This document shows, piece after piece, positions 36,940 through 48,010 of a stretch of 64,000 bases of DNA (position 1 is its first letter; every line of letters starts with the position of its first letter). The position numbers were made by a program, and so were the translations under genes. The notes under the pieces were generated by a model. It made no database searches and was not told where the DNA came from. It saw only the letters and a list, made by a program, of their open reading frames with translations. Source of the stretch: Euonymus europaeus (lineage: Eukaryota; Streptophyta; Magnoliopsida; Celastrales; Celastraceae); the NCBI GenBank assembly GCA_963580455.1, contig OY756970.1, positions 3,906,001 through 3,970,000 of the forward strand, in the 5' to 3' direction.

Positions 36940-37790
36940 TTGAATGAGCTTACTCCAATGGAGCTTGATCAAAGTCGATCTCAATCTAGACAAAGTAGTC
37001 GTGGACATATCTCTCATCTTCGTTATGAGATTGAGAGGGAGACATTCATGATCACTTCATTGGATGAAGAGGAGCCAAAGCCACTACAAGAGGCTTTTTA
37101 TGGTCCAAAAGCTAGGGAATGGATAAAAGCTATGGATGAAGAAATGGAGTTGATGAAAGTGAACCACGTTTGGGATTAGGTTGAGCTTTCATCGAACTGT
37201 AAAGCAATTGGAAACAAATGGGTTCTCAAAATAAACCGCAATGCGGATGGAACTATAGAACGATATATCGATTAGTAGCCAAAGGCTACAAGCAAAAGGA
37301 GGGAATTGATTATGAAGAAACTTTTTCACTGGTGGTGAGGTTTGCTTCTATTCGGCTCATTCTAGCCATTTTCACACATTTAGATTTGAATATATACCAA
37401 GTGGATGTCAATACAACTTTTCTCAATGGATAACTGGATGAGGAGGTCTATATGGCTTAGCCATTAGGTTTCGAGATTAAGAGTCAAGAACGTAAAGTTT
37501 GTAAACTTAATCATTTCATCTATGGCCTTAAACAAACATCCTGACAAAGGAATATCAAATTCCATGAAACAATCCTAAAAGATGAATTTACAATGATGAA
37601 AGAAGATCATTGTATCTATGTCAAGACATCTAAGAGTGGTATGATAATCCTGTCTTTATATGTGGATGACATTCTGTTAGCTGGAAATGATAAAGAGTTG
37701 ATTGTAACTACTAAGAAGTGGTTAGCATAAAACTTTGAGATCAAAGATCTGGGTGAAGCCAGTTACGTATTGGGGTTAAAATCCTTATAA
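36940..37790 (+). pseudogene. Copia reverse transcriptase fragment
   Basis: The region reads 'EWIKAMDEEMELMKVNHVW', then 'DLNIYQVDVNTTFLNG', then the catalytic 'LYVDDILLAGND' at about 37660. In-frame stops occur at 37177, 37431 and several later positions. Confidence 0.88.
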
Positions 37791-38100
37791 ATCATTCTAA
37801 AATACTCTTGAAATTATCTTTAAAGACTTACATCAAAAAGGTATTATAACAATTTAATATGCAAGACTATAAACTCATTGACACTCCAATTGAGAGGAAT
37901 GTTGGCCTTAGTCGTGATATGAGTCCCAAGACTCCAAAATAAAACGATAAAATGTCTAGAGTCTCATATTCTAATCTAGTTGAGAGCTTGATGTGTGAGT
38001 CTCTGAGATCAAAGTGATACTTAATGATCTCTTGGTTTATCCTTTGGATAACTTTTTTGTATGTCAAGAGGTGATAGGATAATGGTTTCCTACATTGATA

Positions 38101-39475
38101 TGTTATCTATGGTTAAGAGACGATTCAACTTGAAGGTACATAGTTGAGAAAGTAAGTTGGACCAAAACTAAATGAAATTAGGGCTAAAAGGAAAAACTTG
38201 GTTTGGATGACACAAAGAGAACATGTATTTACTGGCCAGGAATAAAATGCAAATACATGTAGATTGAAAATACAACTATACGACTCTTCTTTTGGATTGA
38301 GTGATACTTGGTCTGTGTATTCAAACATGTTTGGGCTAAGATGGTACATTGGGTGGTGAAAATCAGAGGTCCCAAGAACCAACCAAATTTGTGAGAACCA
38401 GCCGGTCCATGTGGACCGGTTGAGCCGATTTTCATAGGAAAAATCCGGAAAATTGCATTTTAACCAACTAGGCTATACAAGTTTATTAACTTAAAGTGAA
38501 ACATTACTTTTTATATCACATTTCTCAAGTTCATTGGCTTAAAGTGAAATATTCATTAAACATATGATATTTCCCAAGTTTGTTGGTTTAATTTAAGATT
38601 AATTGATTATATGATTACACAAGTAATTTTTATTTGTTTTATCATTTGACATATTACTTTTTTTTTGTTAAATGAAAACTTAAGAATCTATGAATAATTG
38701 TGAACTTTCTAATGAAGACATATTACTATTGTATTTCTATATTATTACGAGTATTATAAAATATAAATATTTTTAATTACTATTTATAATATACAAATAT
38801 ATAGCTAATAATTTATTAAATTAAACCCGGTTCGAACCTTGGTTAAACCTCGGTGAAATATTGAACCATGAATCGAATAATTTTTCGGTTCAATGACCCA
38901 TACGATTTTCAAAACCTTGACTGAGACAGGACACTTGACCTTTGAAGCAAATTTTAACAAGGCATAACTGGAGGAAGAAGCAGAGCTGTTGAAGCAGTTA
39001 AGACTTGACTACTTGAGTGCCTTGTGACAGGCCCAAGACCAAATAATAAGCCATATGAAAATAGGCCCAAGAATAATAAAAGCCCAAAGGAAAATATCAG
39101 CCCGAACTGAGTCTTCTTCTTCGCTTATATATTTCCATAATCTGACCATCACTGGACGTTCTTATATGCTTGTTTCCTCCTTGCAAATGTACCTAATCCC
39201 CCTCTCCTCCCTCAAACAAAGAAGAAAAAGGAACTAATATAGAGAATGAAGGACTTTACTTATGCTGCCAAGACTCGAGGATGCTAACAAACAATTTGAC
39301 CAGGCTCGCACTTCAGAGCCAATAAGGGAACTACTAGCGCGGCTAAATGGCGAAGGCACCCGCACTGGGTGCATTTTGGGTGCGGGTGCACTCGTACTCG
39401 GTACTCTCTTGGTTATCTTCTAATTTCGATTCCAATTTTGCTTTTAACTTTTTGATACTTCGATTAAAGAAGCCC
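38101..39475. other. Gene-free stretch
   Basis: No supported gene. 38330-38930 has repeat-like character, with 'ccggttcgaacc'-type sequence at 38825-38840 and 'aaccggttgagcc'-like sequence near 38415; it may be an old unclassified MITE. A short direct motif 'gcactgggtgcattttgggt' lies near 39363. Confidence 0.4.
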
Positions 39476-39859
39476 TAAGGGCTTGCTTGAATTGGGGTTT
39501 CGAGAGTTAAATAGGGAGGATTAAGTGAAGTTGTAATTATGTACCTTACTTATATTTAGATAAGGAGGGATTAGGAGGATATTGTAGGGAATTACCCTAC
39601 AATACTCTCATTAAATAATAAATGTAACTCCTCAATTGTAGAGTAGGAGATCATTAGTCATTTTAGATTTTTAATTCTTTAATTTACCTTACTTTACGTT
39701 ACTCTACCTCCTATCCAAGCAAAGTTAATAATTTATACTTTAATCAACTCTTAATATATCCCGCCCCTAAGGCATATAGCTGAGCGGTACCCACCTTGTC
39801 AAAACTCTTAACGAGGGAAGTGAAAGTTGTGAGTTCGAACCCTTGTAGAGGCATTCGAC

Positions 39860-40010
39860 CACTTCTGAAGCGGCAGGTGGTCCCTATCGTAAGGCTGCAC
39901 ATCCTGCGACTTACATCTGTCAGTGACTTTCGTCCACTTCTGAAGCGGCAGGTGGTCCCTACCGTAAGGCTGCACATCCTGCGACTTACATCTGTCAGTG
40001 ACTCCCAGGG
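39860..40010. repeat. 75-bp tandem duplication in the SINE
   Basis: 'cacttctgaagcggcaggtg' begins each unit (39860 and 39935); 'ctgcacatcctgcgacttac' lies in both. Only one or two differences are visible. Confidence 0.92.
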
Positions 40011-40019
40011 CAGAGAATT

Positions 40020-42396
40020 TGTAATACCCTGACCCAAAAAGATAGAAATAAAATTTAAGTGTAAATTCAGGTTCGAAAAATATATATATCAAGAATTGGA
40101 CTAAAGTTGATTAAAAATGAGTGAGTCATAAATTAAATATAATTAATAGGAGTGAAACATTGAATAAACATAAAAGTGTTAACTAATTTTATATATATAT
40201 ATATATTATATATGGATACAAATACATAGTATAGTATATATATATATATATATATTGACCCCACTTCAGTGGAGTTATATTGTAATACATAGTTTATATA
40301 AAAAAAAATTATTAAATGAATGGTGCTGGCCCGAACAAACAAAAAAAATTGGTTTGGCCGAAAGCCACAAACAGAAACCACGAGCGACAGAGAAGGAAAA
40401 GAGAGAAGAAGAAAGAGTGGGAGAAGGAGAAAGAGGGAGGAAGGAGAGCTAGGAACTTAGTTTTGAGTGGAGATTTAAGCAATGTTGAAGGTTGAAGGTT
40501 GAAGGTTCAAGGAAGACTTTGGGTTTATTTGGCTCTTGAGAGAGGTAAGGATATATTTCGAAATTTTCATGATTTTGTTCAATTTTTCTGTCATTCATGT
40601 TAGAAATGTGATAAGAGTACGAGAATGAGTAAACTTGTGGTTTAAAAATGGAAGTTAAAGAGATTATATGCATTTTTGGAAAATGGGTGCCTAAGGAACG
40701 AATTTCTTCGATTCCGTTGATTGGGTTCGAGTTTGAGGCTTAATTTTGGATATGTTGGTGATTTAGGAGTGGGTAACCTACCCTCCAAATTTGAGACGAT
40801 TCCGTTAAGGAATCGATAGGGTGTTAGTGTAAACCTAAGAGGGAAACTTAGGGTTTACGGGGTTCGAGTAAGAATTTGAACTTGAAATTTCATATGGGGG
40901 TTTAATTATATATATTAGGAGACTTGAAATTGTTAATTTGGAATGGTTAGGTATAAAGGAGTGCGATTGCACATTTTAGGCTAATATGGCCTAGTTGAGA
41001 GAAATGTTCGATTTCAATGTTTATTGAATTTATTTCATATATATATATATATATATGAGGTTGGTTATGTTTTGACATTATATGGGGTTCGACTTTGCTT
41101 CTTTATTAGGTTTGGGAAAGTCGGAATCCTAAATCGGAAATTGATAATAACATTCTCTATCGTTGCTTGGATAACGAGGTAGAGATTCTTACCCTTTTAT
41201 AACATTCCTTGGAGATTTCTCATTTCATTCTAAAGAGCGGTTGGTAATCCTTCATTGTTCTTTGATTTGAGTTCTTGCCTGGATTGCTTCCTAGGAAGAA
41301 CGAGTCATGAATGTTATTATTGAAGTTATTGCATAACCGAATACATGTTTGATCATCTATCAAGCATAATTTATTCTCAAACATGCATCACGTAGTTACG
41401 TATGTATATAGGATTTTTATATATATGTTTATTCTTGCATATTGGACATGCTCATTAGATGCATTAGGAGTTGCGGGCACGGGCTCGTAGTTCCTATAAG
41501 AGTTATGTGTGGATGTGGGAGTCCGAGGGCGGGACAAGACCAACGTCTTATGGCCGGAGAGCTAATTAAGAGTTCGGTCATATAACCGTGTCGGATGTCT
41601 CATGAGGTGACACCTATGTGGTCTAGGGGCAGTGTCAAGGTTTCCGATGATATACCGGACATCCGTTGAAAAATGCCAAGAGGGACCATATAGTGATGAA
41701 GTTGTTGTTTATTATTAATGTGCTCATAATAGATGCCATGTTGCTGCATTATGCCAAGTTTTCCAATTCAGCCGGATTATCTCGTTAAATCTTTATTTCC
41801 CTACTGAGCCTTCTGCTCACCATACTTCTTTTCTATGATCTTCAGGTGAATCTGGTACGAATGTCCAGTCGACGGATCAGTAGGTGGAGACGTGACATGG
41901 AAACGCCACCTTGGAGCTTAGGTTCTTAATAATGTGAAAAATCTTGTTTATCTAGTACATTTAGTACTTAGATTGGTTTAATGGATTGAGTATTTATCTT
42001 TCTTTTACATTATGAGGAGGATGATGGACGGTCGAGAGCTGCGCCGTTAAACCGAGACTCTCGTACCGAGATTATGGAACTATGTTCCGGATGTTGAACT
42101 ATATACTGGTTATGTGATGAATGACCTCTTTAATTTAACTTGCATGTGATTAGGTGGCCTGAGGCCCTGCCTAGAGTGTGATTGTGGTTAGCTGGCCTGA
42201 GGTCCTGCTAGGTTGCGGATTGAGATTCATTTATGATATATATATATTGGTGTTGATTGTTGCTCAGGTTGGCATTCTCCGATTTACGGGGAGATGTTGC
42301 CGGATTTTCGTTAGAATCCGTGTTAGGTTGACATGATAGGAAGTCTTTATGAGACTAGTGACGTCATCGGTAGCGCTTCCGGTTTGGGGCATTACA
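40020..42396 (+). mobile_element. Solo LTR of a Gypsy-type retrotransposon
   Basis: Begins TGTAATACCCTGACCC, ends GGGGCATTACA, and is flanked by the 5-bp target duplication GAATT (40015-40019 and 42397-42401). The length is 2,377 bp. These ends and length fit large Gypsy (chromovirus-like) LTRs of plants. No internal coding region remains, as expected after LTR-LTR recombination. It contains (AT)n runs at 40190-40214, 40235-40255 and 41037-41056. Confidence 0.9.
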
Positions 42397-42553
42397 GAAT
42401 TGGCAGACGGGTTTCGGTTTCTCGACCCCAAACCGAACTCTTAATATATCCAATCAAGGTAGAGTTTCATTTGATTACTCTACTCTATCCTACTTAATTC
42501 TCCCTTACACTATTCATTTAACTCTCCTCTTTTGTTATCCAAGCAAATCCTAA

Positions 42554-43370
42554 ATGTTAAGAAACCATATTAGTTTATTTTTTTATCGAATGGTTCAAGA
42601 CTATTCTCTATTGTTTACTATTTATTTGGTTAAGAATATATTTGACATACTATAAATTGATATAAAAAAATAATATTTGACAGAATATAAACTATCCAAC
42701 TCTTAATTAAACACGCTTAGTTGAAGTTGAAGTTGGTGGACCTTCATCACGTGCGTAGCTATCATCTCGGCCGTCCAATTCCTTTCAAAATCACCTTATC
42801 ATTGGTTCAACAGACTTCATGTAATAGGGTCCCACTTGAGATGTGATTGTCCAATCAGCAAGCCAAGACTCATGATCATTGGAGTTTTTCAGAGCCTATT
42901 TAATTTAATTAACATCCCTAATCCTATCTAATGACCCACAACAAAACCACTAAACATTTGTTAGTTTATCTACCAACCCACCGACATTTACTGAAACTTT
43001 TTTATTATTATTATTGTCCATGCTCGTTGTCTTTCTGGATTCTTCCATTTTGTGTGACTTTCTCACTACGCCGATTGACCTTTTTACCCTAAATTATCAT
43101 TTGCATTCACAATTTACTCCCTCGCGGTTTCAAAAAAAAAAAAGTAGATTTGCATGAGCTTCTTCTTTCAAAGCGATAAAATAAATATGTATATTCGAGA
43201 AAATGACTTCAATAATTTGGTGATTCATATTCCTAAAAACTCCAAAACAAATCAAAATTAGAAGATGAGAAATAAACCCGGGTGAGGGCTAAATGCATCC
43301 CATATTTTATCACTATCCTCCTAAAAACATTAAAAAATAAAAAAAAATCCTAGTATCCAAAATACTTTAA
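42554..43370. promoter_or_regulatory. Intergenic stretch, possible promoter region
   Basis: No gene. A G-box CACGTG lies at 42748-42753 and CCAAT-like sequences at about 42775 and 42850 ('gtccaatt', 'gtccaatc'). It precedes the E2F-type box and orphan exon described next. Confidence 0.4.
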
Positions 43371-43379
43371 GGCGCCAAA
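43371..43379. promoter_or_regulatory. Exact E2F-type box
   Basis: GGCGCCAAA, which reads TTTGGCGCC on the - strand, an exact plant E2F consensus. It sits 86 bp upstream of the ATG at 43465 and just before a pyrimidine-rich leader. Confidence 0.6.
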
Positions 43380-43464
43380 CTCTTCTCATTTCTTCATTCG
43401 GTCATTTGCTTCCCTCTCCCTTTCTATTTCATCTCTCTGTCATTACAATTGATTTTCAACGGAG

Positions 43465-43560
43465 ATGGAAGACGACGATTATCACATTGATTTGGACTTG
43501 GAGACTTCACTGGCCAGAATATCTTCGACGAAAAAGAGATTGAGTATGAAGAGAACCTAG
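43465..43560 (+). pseudogene. Orphan first exon, gene remainder missing
   Basis: ATG 43465 opens 31 codons, 'MEDDDYHIDLDLETSLARIS' and a basic end 'STKKRLSMKRT', then TAG. A splice donor GTAAAT overlaps the stop (43560), so the true exon could end at 43559 in the middle of a codon. The leader, the non-repetitive composition and the upstream E2F-type box suggest a real gene start. No continuation was found downstream, where a GC-rich repeat begins at about 43600. I do not recognise the protein. Confidence 0.4.
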
Positions 43561-43599
43561 TAAATTTCTTCCTTCTGCTTATTCTCGATTTCTTATATC

Positions 43600-44175
43600 C
43601 TAAGAGTTTTAAAGGACTGAATGGGGGTTCCCCGTCCCTACCGCGCTGCCTTGTTCCCTCGCTCTGCCTTGCCATTCGGGGTAGTATATTGTGTCCTGTT
43701 CGGCCGTCCCCGCCCTGCCGATTCCCTGCCCCGCCCCGTATTATGAACTCATTTAGTAAAACTCTTTTAATAAAAAAACCTTAAACCATGCGCAAATGTA
43801 CAATCTGCAAGAATATCTTTAGGTGAATTAGGTTTAGTGTATATAATTTAAGAATAAGGATCGATAACTTTAGAATTTAGATAAATTGAGTTTAGTGTTT
43901 AGACTTAGACCTTAGAGTTAAAGAGTTCAGATTTAGGTGAATAAGAATCAGTATTTCAAATTTCAAATTTATTTATAAATATGGTACATTAATATTAATA
44001 TATATTTATATTATACATTTATATATATATATATAAACAGAAAGGGCTATCGGAAGGGGCGGGCGAGAAAAATTGAAATATCATCCTAGCCCCACCCCGC
44101 TTTTTGGGATAAAATATTATGGCCAGCCCTCGCTCCACCAAAGAATCCGGACGAGGTGGGGAAATTTTGCAATCC
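43600..44175. repeat. GC-tipped repeat, probable MITE
   Basis: Ends rich in CCCCG/GGGGC ('ccctgccccgccccgt' near 43725 and 'atcggaaggggcgggcgag' near 44049) enclose an AT-rich middle. Outermost 'gggttccccgtcc' and 'ggacgaggtggggaaat' are roughly inverted. No clean target duplication. Confidence 0.5.
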
Positions 44176-45420
44176 ATATAAACTCACATTGCCAACTTGT
44201 TATTGTATAAAGTAAAAAATAAATTAATAGTAATTAGCAGTGGCATATATGTCATTCCATAAACAGAAGTGTCGTTTCACACGTTTCAGCGGTCAACTCG
44301 TAGCGTAAACCCACTCTTCGAATTAGAAGCCGACATGTGGAATAACATACATGATACATGGCATGGTAAGACATACATGAATGCATCATCATCATCGCAT
44401 GTGCTCTCCAATGGCAGAAAAAGATATTAGGTGGGATCCACAGGGAGAGTATCTGAATGAAGATATACATATATATTCCTAGCACTGCACTGCGCCACGT
44501 CTTTTGATTTTGCGTGATTTTAGGTTCGCTGGTAGTATATCCATAGCTCTTCTCTGATTGGACGCAGAGTTTCTTTCACATGAAGCACTGTCGGAACTTT
44601 CTATTTTTAGTTAGTTTTGCTTTGAGAGTACAGAAATATCTAACGAGGGTGCGTGTACCACCAGATATTTTTGGGGAGCTGCCCTTAAATTCCAGCCACT
44701 AGACTCCCACGTGTCGCTTGATAATTGTTTGGTGCGTGCTTTTGCGCGCTGTGGCTTTTGCTGAGTTTGGGGTTGAATTTCGGTCTTTTTGTCTAGAGGG
44801 TTTTTTTCCCCTTCAAAAATGATCGTATGAGCCACATAAATATATTTAAATATATTTTAAAATACACGTCGTCTGCTTGGGAGAGTGTTAATATGGCTTA
44901 CAAAAGACATATTTTCAGTCATTATTTTTTATATCAATTTATATTATGTCAGATATATTCTTTATTAAATACATGCACATTGATATTCCTAAATTATAAT
45001 TTAATACATATTAATTATATAATCCTTAATTTTTTAAAATACTCTCCCTAATCCCCATCACAAAACAAAAGATAAGTCATTCTTCATATGTGTGTGTATA
45101 TATAATCTTTCTCTTATACGAACGTCCGTGGTTTTGAAAATTTATCGGCTTCTAATGTGAGCTGTCAGATCAAATGAACTTCTTTGATTGTGTGTGTATA
45201 TATATATATTTTTTTTATGAGATTTCCCCACTCCATCCATGATTATAAATAGTGCTACATTAGGATTTCAAGATGAAATCGAATTTGTTTATTTTCATTC
45301 ATCTTCATGAATAATACCCGATATTGCCATTTTTAGAAGAATTTTTCTTCTCTCTTTGAAATTGAAATAGTTTCTTCATCCAAAACACAAGTTTACCATG
45401 GTGTTCCGTGCCCTCTACAT
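44176..45420. other. Gene-free stretch
   Basis: No supported gene. 44470-44720 has promoter-like features (ACGTGTC at 44709-44715), but no open frame follows. Short frames in this stretch lack motifs. Confidence 0.5.
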
Positions 45421-45424
45421 GAAG

Positions 45425-46004
45425 TTTTTTTTTTAGATAAACATAAATTTCATTAAAAAGACTCCTAAAGGAATAAAAGTTCCCGAACGAGATACAACTC
45501 CACTAAATGGATAGAAAATCTCATTGAATGGGGATAAATAACCCACCAAAGTAAGAATACAGGAGATGATAACAACCAAAGAGTCTTACAAACAACAAGT
45601 TCAAAGACAAAAATTACAAGATTTACACCGTTGCTAAGCCTAAAAATGCTGGATCTGGAGAAATCTACCGCCACACTGGTAGTACACAACAAAACAGGCA
45701 CCAAAAGCCATATAAGTCCGATAAGGTTTGCCCAAGTCAAAATCTGAGAAAACAGGTGTCAAATCTGCAAGATCCCCCAGAGAAACAAGAAGTCCGCAAA
45801 TCTTTTCAGTGTCACCGATTTATTCAACAACAACAAACTCATAACAAAGAAAAAATATGAGATGGAAGAAAAGAGGAGAATGGAGAAGATGGAAGGCTGG
45901 AGTGGGAAACGGAGGACACACAGAGAGATTGAAGGGGAAGGAGGAGGGGGAGGAAGAGGAGATCACCTCCTCCCCTCAAAAAACCATGTACTAGATCTGA
46001 AAAT

Positions 46005-46044
<40 letters not shown>

Positions 46045-46080
46045 ATTGGCCCCCTACCATCAAGTTGTAATAGCACCTAA
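45425..46080 (-). mobile_element. 5'-truncated non-LTR (LINE-like) element, 3' end
   Basis: Read on the - strand it ends 'aatgaaatttatgtttatct' followed by a poly(A) run (T-run 45425-45434), the usual end of plant L1-type LINEs. Its other end runs into a (GA)n microsatellite at 46005-46044. No reverse transcriptase motif remains; the frames 45465-45740 and 45839-46084 are not convincing. A target duplication is not clear. Confidence 0.5.
46005..46044. repeat. (GA)n microsatellite
   Basis: About twenty GA units with one AA interruption near 46018. Confidence 0.95.
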
Positions 46081-46940
46081 TCAATTTTCTTGCATTAATT
46101 CCATTTTATATATTGTTTATTTGAAACCCAAAATAATTTTGATCGATTTTTTGTATTTTTGTCTTATGAAGGTGACATACTACTAACTAAGGAAAGCGAT
46201 CAATTCAGTAAATCGTTCATATAATCATTCATATATGCAGTAAATTCAACCATAACCGGGTGGAATTTGAGTTTTTTTTTTTTTTTTGCAAAGTAGCAAT
46301 GAGATTACAATATATTTGCAATATAATTATCACTTCTAAATATTTTGCAATATAATAATTGTGTTGAGAGAAAAAAATATGGGAACACAAGGTAAATAGA
46401 TTTTCAAATAATTTTATATAAGGATGATTTTGTGAACTTAAATTTTTTAAATGACAATGTGTACAACGAGTCGAAATTCATGTGTGAATCGGCTCCTTAA
46501 CTATATATTAGTGATATAGAAATTGTTTCGATTTTTTTTTTCACAAATAGAACAAAGTCTAGTGTTAGGTTTTTGACGATGACGTCGTTCTGAATAATAC
46601 TTTTATCTTTCAAGGATTATCTTGGCATGTTTAATGTTTCGAAGGAAATATTAAGGGTGGATTTGTGACTAGTCAAGTCATGTCACTGACCCTAAGATTT
46701 TTCTTTATCACCAACTCTTCTGGATTAGAGCACTCGCATCCGATTTTTTTTAGCATATTCTATATTTAAATATTATTTTTTTGATAATTTACGTTATCTC
46801 ATTTCACCGATACTTATATATGTATCTCTATTATAAATCTCCATAATATTAAAAATATTACTTGTTTATATTAAAAATCCCTAAAATAACGGGACCACCA
46901 CTCTTTGCACAGAGGAAGGAGAAGAAATGAGAGACTGCGT
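46081..46940. other. Gene-free AT-rich stretch
   Basis: No gene. A run of 17 T lies at about 46272-46288. 46290-46360 repeats the 'gattacaatatatttgcaat' type sequence found in the foldback element at 49872-50139. Confidence 0.6.
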
Positions 46941-47299
46941 TAACATTTTGAGTAGTGCTAAATAGCCCAAGTTTATGTAATTCAATAATTAATCCAAGTC
47001 TACATGACATGTTTTGTAAGCAAATGACATGGAAAATTAAAATTTTGAAAAACAAAATATCTCATTTGAAAAACTCACATCACATTTTTTTATTTTTTTT
47101 CTTAAACAAAATTTTAAAATACTTTATCTCTTAAAATACATATTAGATTTCGAAAAAAATTACGTATCCATAATCTGCAAGTAAAGATCTATCCAACAAG
47201 ATCTATAATCGATAGGTTTTAATCACTCATTCTTAATTACATTGTTTTTTTGTACTAATATGTGGGTTACATAGGTTCTAGTGTTTATTTATGTGTACT

Positions 47300-47545
47300 G
47301 ATATGAGCTCGTATATCGAATTTTCTTACTGTAACCTAAACAATAAGTGTTAAACCCTAAGAGGAACGGATTCGCTAAACCCTGACGGGATCGTATATCG
47401 GATTTTCATGCTGTAACCTAAACAATAAGTGTTATAAACCCCAAAGGGAACGAATTCGCTAAACCCTAACGGGCTCGTGTAGCGGATTTCAATTTTGTAA
47501 CCTAAAATACTCAGTTTCACTAAATCTCGACAGATTCACTACAAA
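47300..47545. repeat. About 83-bp tandem repeat in Mutator-like copy A
   Basis: Three units start near 47306, 47386 and 47470 with 'ctcgtatatcg'-like sequence, then 'ctgtaacctaaacaataagt', then 'gctaaaccctaacggg'. The same units occur in copy B at about 52525-52740. Confidence 0.85.
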
Positions 47546-47922
47546 ATCCTAAATGTTTCAAGTGCTAAACCTTAGGGTCCTAACTATTATATTCTAACGG
47601 ATTCAGATACTCAACATAATTTCAATAAAAATGCAAAAAAAAAATGAATATATATTATACTATCATAATATAATAAAATTTCAGCTTGAATAAACACTTT
47701 ACACATCATATATATGAATTACATTATTTTTAAAAATAATGTAATTGAAAAAACGCAATAAAAACTATAGACAATGAGTCTTATTAGAAAGATTTTTACA
47801 CGCTGAGTTCGAATATGTAATTTTTTTTGAAATCTAACATGTATTTTGAGAGATAAAACGTTTTAAAATTTCGTTTATGGAAAAGATAAATAAAAGCTGA
47901 TTTTTTTTTTTTAAAAAGTCCA

Positions 47923-47951
47923 ACATGGCACTCCAACATGGAGTGCCATGT
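47923..47951. repeat. 12-bp perfect hairpin
   Basis: ACATGGCACTCC and GGAGTGCCATGT around a 5-base loop, inside the right inverted repeat of copy A. It is absent from copy B. Confidence 0.8.
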
Positions 47952-48010
47952 AGATTTGGGTTGAGTTGGGTTAATAAAAGTTGGGTTCCATAACATTTTT
48001 GTAACATTTT

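Larger units (their letters stand above)
34690..38100 (+). mobile_element. Second Copia retrotransposon, coding region only, decayed
   Basis: Order of remnants: gag (34690-35330), zinc knuckle with His preceded by Val instead of Gly (about 35441-35490), protease 'WIVDSGATYHIA' (about 35580), integrase (35960-36790), reverse transcriptase (36940-37790) and a short RNase H start. This protease-integrase-RT order defines Copia. At least ten stops interrupt it. I found no LTR pair or target duplication, so the element is truncated at both ends. Confidence 0.88.
39762..42435 (+). mobile_element. tRNA-derived SINE, split by a solo LTR
   Basis: Flanked by a perfect 16-bp target duplication AACTCTTAATATATCC (39746-39761 and 42436-42451), the long variable type made by LINE-type retrotransposition. 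It has polymerase III promoter boxes: A box TAGCTGAGCGG (39777-39787) and B box GAGTTCGAACCC (39831-39842). SINE sequence is 39762-40019 plus 42402-42435, about 290 bp, including a 75-bp tandem duplication. There is no poly(A) end. Confidence 0.88.
39479..42550. mobile_element. PIF/Harbinger-like MITE carrying nested insertions
   Basis: The outer ends GGGCTTGCTTG and, on the opposite strand, GGATTTGCTTG are imperfect inverted repeats flanked by TAA (39476-39478 and 42551-42553). The MITE's own sequence is about 380 bp; the rest is a SINE with a solo LTR inside it. Confidence 0.75.
46950..48001. mobile_element. Non-autonomous Mutator-like element, copy A
   Basis: Flanked by a perfect 9-bp duplication TAACATTTT (46941-46949 and 48002-48010), the length typical of Mutator elements. 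Long terminal inverted repeats of roughly 250 bp pair 46950-47220 with the reverse complement of 47760-48001; 'acatattagatttcgaaaaa' at the left matches 'aaatctaacatgtatttt' at the right. The interior holds a tandem repeat (47300-47545). No transposase. Confidence 0.88.

Noticed and set aside
39777..39842. Possible tRNA gene (A and B boxes)
   Set aside because: The boxes are too far apart for a normal tRNA, no cloverleaf or acceptor stem is evident, and the long target duplication shows it is a SINE head.
45839..46084. Overlapping frames on both strands with Ser/Leu or Arg/Glu runs
   Set aside because: Produced by the (GA)n microsatellite and purine-rich tract.
47300..47545. Interstitial telomere tract
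   Set aside because: The CCCTAA words occur once per 83-bp unit rather than as consecutive heptamers, and the units belong to a mobile element.
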